64,000 nt of DNA. Source: Mycobacteriales bacterium. Its GTDB lineage: Bacteria > Actinomycetota > Actinomycetes > Mycobacteriales > SCTD01. Numbering within the stretch: the first letter of the stretch is position 1; every line of letters starts with the position of its first letter. Made by a program: the position numbers and the translations under genes. Under the pieces are notes generated by a model that saw only the letters and a program-made list of their open reading frames with translations, searched no databases and was not told the DNA's origin. Positions 62,748-64,000 of this stretch are shown here, in pieces. The DNA lies in the NCBI GenBank assembly GCA_030697205.1, contig JAUYQP010000032.1, forward strand, positions 62,001-126,000, in the 5' to 3' direction.

Positions 62748-63671
62748 CTAGGCGACCGGACTCAGCAGGGCCTCGCCGGCGAAGTGGCGGCGCAGGTTCT
62801 CGAAGGTCTGACCGATCATCGAGGGCAGGGAATCCACTGTGCCCCCGGCGCTGTGCGGGGTCAGCACCGTGTTCGGCACGCCCTCCCAGCGCTCTGCCGG
62901 CGTCGGCTCGGTGGCGAACACATCCAGGCCCGCCCGACCGAGCCGGCCCGCTTTCAGCGCCGCGATCAGGGCGTCCTCGTCGATCACCGAGCCCCGCGCG
63001 ACATTGACGATCATCCCCTTGGGACCCACCGCCTCGATCACCTCGGCGTTCACCGCCTGGCGGTTGGACACATCGGCGCGGCAGGCCACCACCAGGATGT
63101 CGCTGTCCTGGGCGAGCGCCAGCAGGCTCTCGGCCCGGGGCCAGGCGGCGCCCGGCTTTTCGTTGGGTCCCCACCAGGCCACCGTCATGCCGAAGGCCTC
63201 CACCCGCCTGGCCACCGCCACGCCGATATGGCCCAGCCCCATGATCCCCACGCGCTGGCCCTTCAGCCCCGGCCCGATCTCCAGGCGGTCATGGTTCCAG
63301 CGCCCCGCCCGCAGCATCCGGTCGCCGGCCACGATGTTGCGCCAGCCGCCGATCAGCAGGCCCAGCGCATGGTCGGCCACGTCCTCGGCGTTCAGCCCGT
63401 CGGCGTGGGACACTTCGATCCCCCGCGCCCGGCACCAGGGCACGTCGACCCCGTCATAGCCGACGCTGACATTGGCGATCAGCTTGAGGTTGGTCAGGCT
63501 CTCCAGAAAGTCGGCGGTCAGGTAGATCTCGCCGGCATGGACGATGGCGTCCACCGCCTGGGCCTCCCCGTCGGCCATCTCCCAGCGCCGCACGACCCGG
63601 TAGCCCTTCGCCTCCAGCCTCGCCTGCATGAGCGACAGCATGGGGTGGGAGATCAGCACGGTGTGGGGCAT
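62748..63671 (-). CDS. D-isomer-specific 2-hydroxyacid dehydrogenase
   Basis: This 307-residue NAD(P)-dependent dehydrogenase has the dinucleotide motif VGIMGLGHIGVAVARRVEAF. The catalytic Arg is in VACRADVSNRQAVN, Glu in LDVFATEPTPAE and His in NTVLTPHSAGGT. SVGYDGVDVPWCRARGIEVS is the substrate-side block. It is of the glyoxylate/hydroxypyruvate reductase subgroup in general look. Alphaproteobacterial style. Confidence 0.9.
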   Translation of the reverse strand: MPHTVLISHPMLSLMQARLEAKGYRVVRRWEMADGEAQAVDAIVHAGEIYLTADFLESLTNLKLIANVSVGYDGVDVPWCRARGIEVSHADGLNAEDVADHALGLLIGGWRNIVAGDRMLRAGRWNHDRLEIGPGLKGQRVGIMGLGHIGVAVARRVEAFGMTVAWWGPNEKPGAAWPRAESLLALAQDSDILVVACRADVSNRQAVNAEVIEAVGPKGMIVNVARGSVIDEDALIAALKAGRLGRAGLDVFATEPTPAERWEGVPNTVLTPHSAGGTVDSLPSMIGQTFENLRRHFAGEALLSPVA

Positions 63672-63707
63672 GGGGCTCTCCGAAGGGCGGCCCTTCTATA
63701 GCCGTGC

Positions 63708-64000
63708 TCAGGCGATCGCCGCCAGCACGCCGCCCAGGATCCCGGTCAGCTTGTCGATCTCCGCCTGCGAGATGATCAGCGGCGGCGACAGCGCGATGGT
63801 GTCCCCCGTGGCCCGCACCAGCAGGCCCGCCTTCAGCGCGCTCACCAGCACCTCATAGCCCCGCGCGCCGGGCGCTCCGTCGCGGGGCGACAGCTCGATG
63901 GCGCCCATCAGGCCCACATTGCGGATGTCGATGACGTGGGGCGCGGCGCGCAGCGCGTGCAGCGCCGCCTCCCACAGCGGCGCGAGGGCCGCGACCCGGC
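63708..64000 (-). CDS. Class III aminotransferase (beta-alanine/omega-amino acid type), C-terminal part
   Basis: The frame is open to the right edge, so only about 97 C-terminal codons are present. APHVIDIRNVGLMGAIELSP, the basic loop around GARGYEVLVSALKAGLLVRA, DTIALSPPLIISQAEIDKL and the final helix are typical of the omega-amino acid-pyruvate aminotransferases. The PLP lysine is outside the window. Confidence 0.8.
   Translation of the reverse strand, partial: RVAALAPLWEAALHALRAAPHVIDIRNVGLMGAIELSPRDGAPGARGYEVLVSALKAGLLVRATGDTIALSPPLIISQAEIDKLTGILGGVLAAIA

Overview
The window joins two different genomes. From 1 to about 58.7 kb the DNA is very GC-rich and actinobacterial. It carries a complete Pup-proteasome locus (pup, prcB, prcA, pafA, dop, the ARC/Mpa ATPase and the pafBC activators), tatAC-helY, leaderless promoters of the TANNNT type 6-9 nt before the start codon, and many GTGA gene overlaps. 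From about 58.9 kb to the right edge the genes, codon choice and intergenic repeats look alphaproteobacterial (Caulobacterales-like): a methionine operon with split methionine synthase, metF and an ArsR-methyltransferase regulator, plus REP-type palindromes. The change of style falls inside one open metH frame. This is either a chimeric assembly or a recombination in the conserved pterin-binding domain.

Layout, left to right. 1-7.2 kb: partial lnt, an amidohydrolase, a lysine catabolism pair (lysine 6-aminotransferase and aldehyde dehydrogenase), a deazaflavin-type oxidoreductase and an aldo/keto reductase. 7.4-14.6 kb: a ThDP enzyme with a CoA-transferase, a small F420/FMN enzyme, an acyl-CoA dehydrogenase with an Lrp regulator, and a secreted hydrolase broken by a frameshift. 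14.9-18.5 kb: an XRE-type protein, a 5'-3' exonuclease and glpD. 18.6-26 kb: helY, a diacylglycerol kinase with an apparent CTG start, tatC, tatA, two small proteins, pafC and pafB. 26-37.6 kb: DUF3866, a nucleotidyl cyclase, a GAF-GGDEF-GAF-EAL phosphodiesterase, FKBP, pafA, a SpoIIE-type phosphatase and a subtilase with a GSSWY-repeat tail. 37.8-46.4 kb: FKBP lipoprotein, prcA, prcB, an endonuclease VII-like gene, pup, a Rieske protein, dop, a Tat-exported hydrolase and mpa/arc. 46.6-56.5 kb: a truncated ferredoxin, a frameshifted membrane protein, trmI, a site-2 protease, a RecB-type nuclease, an ABC exporter pair, a class II aldolase and a HAD phosphatase. 56.5-64 kb: hybrid metH, metH N-terminal unit, metF, sahR-like regulator, a VOC protein, a 2-hydroxyacid dehydrogenase and a partial aminotransferase.

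How the genes work together. Pup ends in Gln; Dop deamidates it, PafA ligates it to substrates, Mpa/ARC unfolds them and PrcAB degrades them. PafBC belongs to the DNA-damage regulation of this locus in relatives. Set among these genes are second-messenger and phosphatase signalling proteins. The right-hand operon is a self-contained homocysteine methylation unit, with a regulator whose probable operator is an 18-bp palindrome over its own start.

Structure not explained by genes: two families of long intergenic inverted repeats (three and two copies), three promoters whose -10 hexamer begins with the stop codon of the preceding gene, and two divergent promoter pairs sharing one CTAG core.
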